This document shows positions 62,594 to 64,000 of a DNA stretch of 64,000 nucleotides, piece by piece. Origin of the DNA: Limnohabitans sp. 2KL-17. Its GTDB lineage: Bacteria > Pseudomonadota > Gammaproteobacteria > Burkholderiales > Burkholderiaceae_C. The notes beneath the pieces are model-generated. The model searched no databases. It was not told where the DNA came from and worked only from the letters and a program-made list of their open reading frames with translations. Position 1 is the stretch's first letter. Each line of letters opens with the position of its first letter. The stretch is taken from positions 54,739 to 118,738 of the forward strand of contig NZ_NESK01000009.1 of the NCBI RefSeq assembly GCF_003063415.1, given 5' to 3'. The position numbers and the translations under genes are program-made.

Positions 62594-63814
62594 ATGAAGC
62601 TCAAGACTCTTGCTCGTGATTTGCCTTTGTTTTTCTGGCCTACGGTCATCATTTGGTGCTTGGGGCTGAGCGCATGCGGGGTAATTGGTGAAAAGCCTAA
62701 CGATCAAAATAAAGCCTTAAAACCTCCCCAAATCTTCTTAGCCTCAGACTGGTTGAAGTTGAAGGAAAAAAGCAAGAATGATGGTGAAAATAATCAACGC
62801 GCCCGCTTGCCGACAAAAAGCCAAAACCAGGTTCAAAAAACACCCGAGCCCTCAAATGCTGGTCAGGAAGATGACGCCGTTTTGAATGCCCAAAAAATGG
62901 ACAACGCATCTTCGCTACCCGTGCAATCTGAACCGCTGGAGTCGGGAGGCGTAAGGGTTCAAGCCAATCAATGCTGGGCCCAGATGATTGTCAAACCCCT
63001 GAGAGATCAATCTGTACAGGAAGTCACCATTGAAGACTCGCGCGACAGTTTCAAAACAACCCCACCAGAACTGAGTACAAGCACCCAAAAAGTTGTGGTC
63101 AAAGAAGGCTATGAGGCGTTTAAAGTTTTTGAGCCTAAATTCAAACAAATCATCGAAAAAGTGCAGGTCAAAGAGGAAACCAAACATCTTGTCGTTCAAC
63201 CAGCCGTATACACAGATCAAATCGAATGGGTCATGACGGAATCTGAACGTGTAGAAATGCAAGCATGCAAAAATGCGGGCATTCGAATTGCTGGCAAGCC
63301 ACAAAACAGCCCGTCGTTTTGTGCTGTCAAAATCCCAGCGACGTACAAGTCTGTGACGAAAAGGGTGGTGACTCAACAAGAGACCGTTGTTGAAAAAACG
63401 ACCCCTGCAGTCTACAAAAGCATCGTCAAAACGGTTTTGGTAGAGAACGGAAGTGCTGACCCAATTCAGATCCCCCCTTTAACCGCCAATGTCCCTGTCA
63501 CGCTGGTGGCGCGTAAGGCTGAGTCAATCAAACTCAGGGTTGAACCCAAAACAATCCCAATAGCTTTGACAACCTATACAACAGCACCACAATTAACCTG
63601 GCGCAGAATTGTTTGTGAAAAGGATTCTTCGCCAAGCCTCATTCGAAACCTACAGGCCGCCTTGCTTAAAGAAGGGTTTGATGCAGGTCCGATAGACGCC
63701 AAATTAGGAAAAAAGACGATGCATGCCATTGAGTCTTATCAAATTCAAAAGGGCGTGGCATCCGGCACGCTGACATACGAGACATTGAAGTTGCTCGGGT
63801 TGCCTCTTGAGTAA
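62594..63814 (+). CDS. Lipoprotein with repeated valine-rich motif and C-terminal peptidoglycan-binding domain
   Basis: 406 aa. Signal and lipobox WCLGLSACG place lipidated Cys at about 28. A polar linker follows (about 30-120). Then comes a repeat region alternating short beta-like motifs such as VKEGYEAFKVFEPKFKQIIE, VVQPAVYTDQIEWV, IPATYKSVTKRVV and TTPAVYKSIVKTVLV. Residues about 345-405 form a peptidoglycan-binding helical domain (LIRNLQAALLKEGFDAGPIDAKLGKKTMHAIESYQ). Probably ties the outer membrane to the wall; exact role unknown. It is clearly AT-richer than neighbouring genes and has an AT-rich upstream region, which suggests horizontal origin. Confidence 0.8.
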   Translation: MKLKTLARDLPLFFWPTVIIWCLGLSACGVIGEKPNDQNKALKPPQIFLASDWLKLKEKSKNDGENNQRARLPTKSQNQVQKTPEPSNAGQEDDAVLNAQKMDNASSLPVQSEPLESGGVRVQANQCWAQMIVKPLRDQSVQEVTIEDSRDSFKTTPPELSTSTQKVVVKEGYEAFKVFEPKFKQIIEKVQVKEETKHLVVQPAVYTDQIEWVMTESERVEMQACKNAGIRIAGKPQNSPSFCAVKIPATYKSVTKRVVTQQETVVEKTTPAVYKSIVKTVLVENGSADPIQIPPLTANVPVTLVARKAESIKLRVEPKTIPIALTTYTTAPQLTWRRIVCEKDSSPSLIRNLQAALLKEGFDAGPIDAKLGKKTMHAIESYQIQKGVASGTLTYETLKLLGLPLE

Positions 63815-64000
63815 CTTGAACCCGTGACGTCGCATAGGGTATTTCCAGATTCTTCATAAAAACAATGGCCTAGCAGGCTGCTGAAATACCCCATTCGCGA
63901 GCGCAATTTCGCCCCGCATGGTTTTGATTTTTTTGATTTTCCTTTCGCATTCTGATATTCCCTTCGTTTTTTGTTCGCCTTGGCCCACTTGTAAGCCCAT
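63815..64000. other. Gene-free right edge with possible insertion-sequence end
   Basis: No complete gene is seen. From 63871 the sequence TAGCAGGCTGCTGAAATACC resembles the terminal repeat of some insertion sequences. On the minus strand an open frame rich in Lys/Arg runs in from the right edge. Too little is visible to name an element. Confidence 0.25.

Overview
The window is typical chromosomal DNA of a betaproteobacterium, most likely a Comamonadaceae-type member of the Burkholderiales. This rests on high GC, ATGA-overlapped operons and gene content: glnE next to yhdP, minCDE, mnmG-rsmG-parA-parB, a fused indolepyruvate ferredoxin oxidoreductase, and acetoacetyl-CoA synthetase. The species cannot be fixed from sequence alone. 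No rRNA, tRNA or CRISPR array was seen.

Layout. (1) 1-6.4 kb: a light/oxidative-stress island. A leftward five-gene operon (glutathione peroxidase, FAD amine-oxidase-like protein, DUF1365, Cfa/UfaM-type methyltransferase, chalcone-isomerase-like protein) is divergent from a DUF2256 gene and an Fe-S photolyase/cryptochrome. Two facing ECF-sigma-like promoters lie between them. (2) 6.4-9.3 kb: a LysR regulator divergent from an SbtA bicarbonate transporter and a DUF6671 protein. (3) 9.3-14.3 kb: an SDR and an RND efflux pump with its adaptor. (4) 14.5-29 kb: glnE; yhdP; a FixLJ-like two-component pair; cell-wall enzymes (NlpC/P60, MltA); a class II aldolase; an old-yellow-enzyme reductase; an outer-membrane-like protein. 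(5) 29-33.5 kb: a microaerobic/copper segment (hemerythrin, CopA, CopZ, DUF2189, DUF2788) with two FNR/ANR-type boxes. (6) 33.5-35.7 kb: two perfect DnaA boxes, then minCDE. (7) 35.7-41.2 kb: indolepyruvate oxidoreductase with a divergent Lrp regulator, then glutamate dehydrogenase. (8) 41.5-47.2 kb: mnmG-rsmG-lysE-parA-hydrolase-parB with four parS sites. (9) 47.2-52.6 kb: three tandem hybrid histidine kinases, two sharing a 531-bp identical block. (10) 52.6-58.6 kb: metabolic genes (FAD oxidase, cobalamin adenosyltransferase, acetoacetyl-CoA synthetase, an actinobacterial-type DapD). (11) 58.7-64 kb: an accessory region with a NYN nuclease, a type IIG-like restriction/methylase, an acuI remnant, an AT-rich lipoprotein gene and a possible insertion-sequence end.

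The parts that seem most worth follow-up are four. First, the NYN plus type IIG-like pair, with a large dyad over the methylase start codon and a perfect hairpin in the NYN 5' end, is a candidate defence module. Second, DnaA boxes coincide with an apparent GC-skew change 9-11 kb from a parS cluster, which makes a candidate replication origin. Third, the photo-oxidative operon may make furan or otherwise modified fatty acids. Fourth, the bicarbonate locus carries DUF6671 where cyanobacteria have SbtB. Start codons were adjusted by eye from ribosome-binding sites, overlaps and family N-termini; those less certain are marked.
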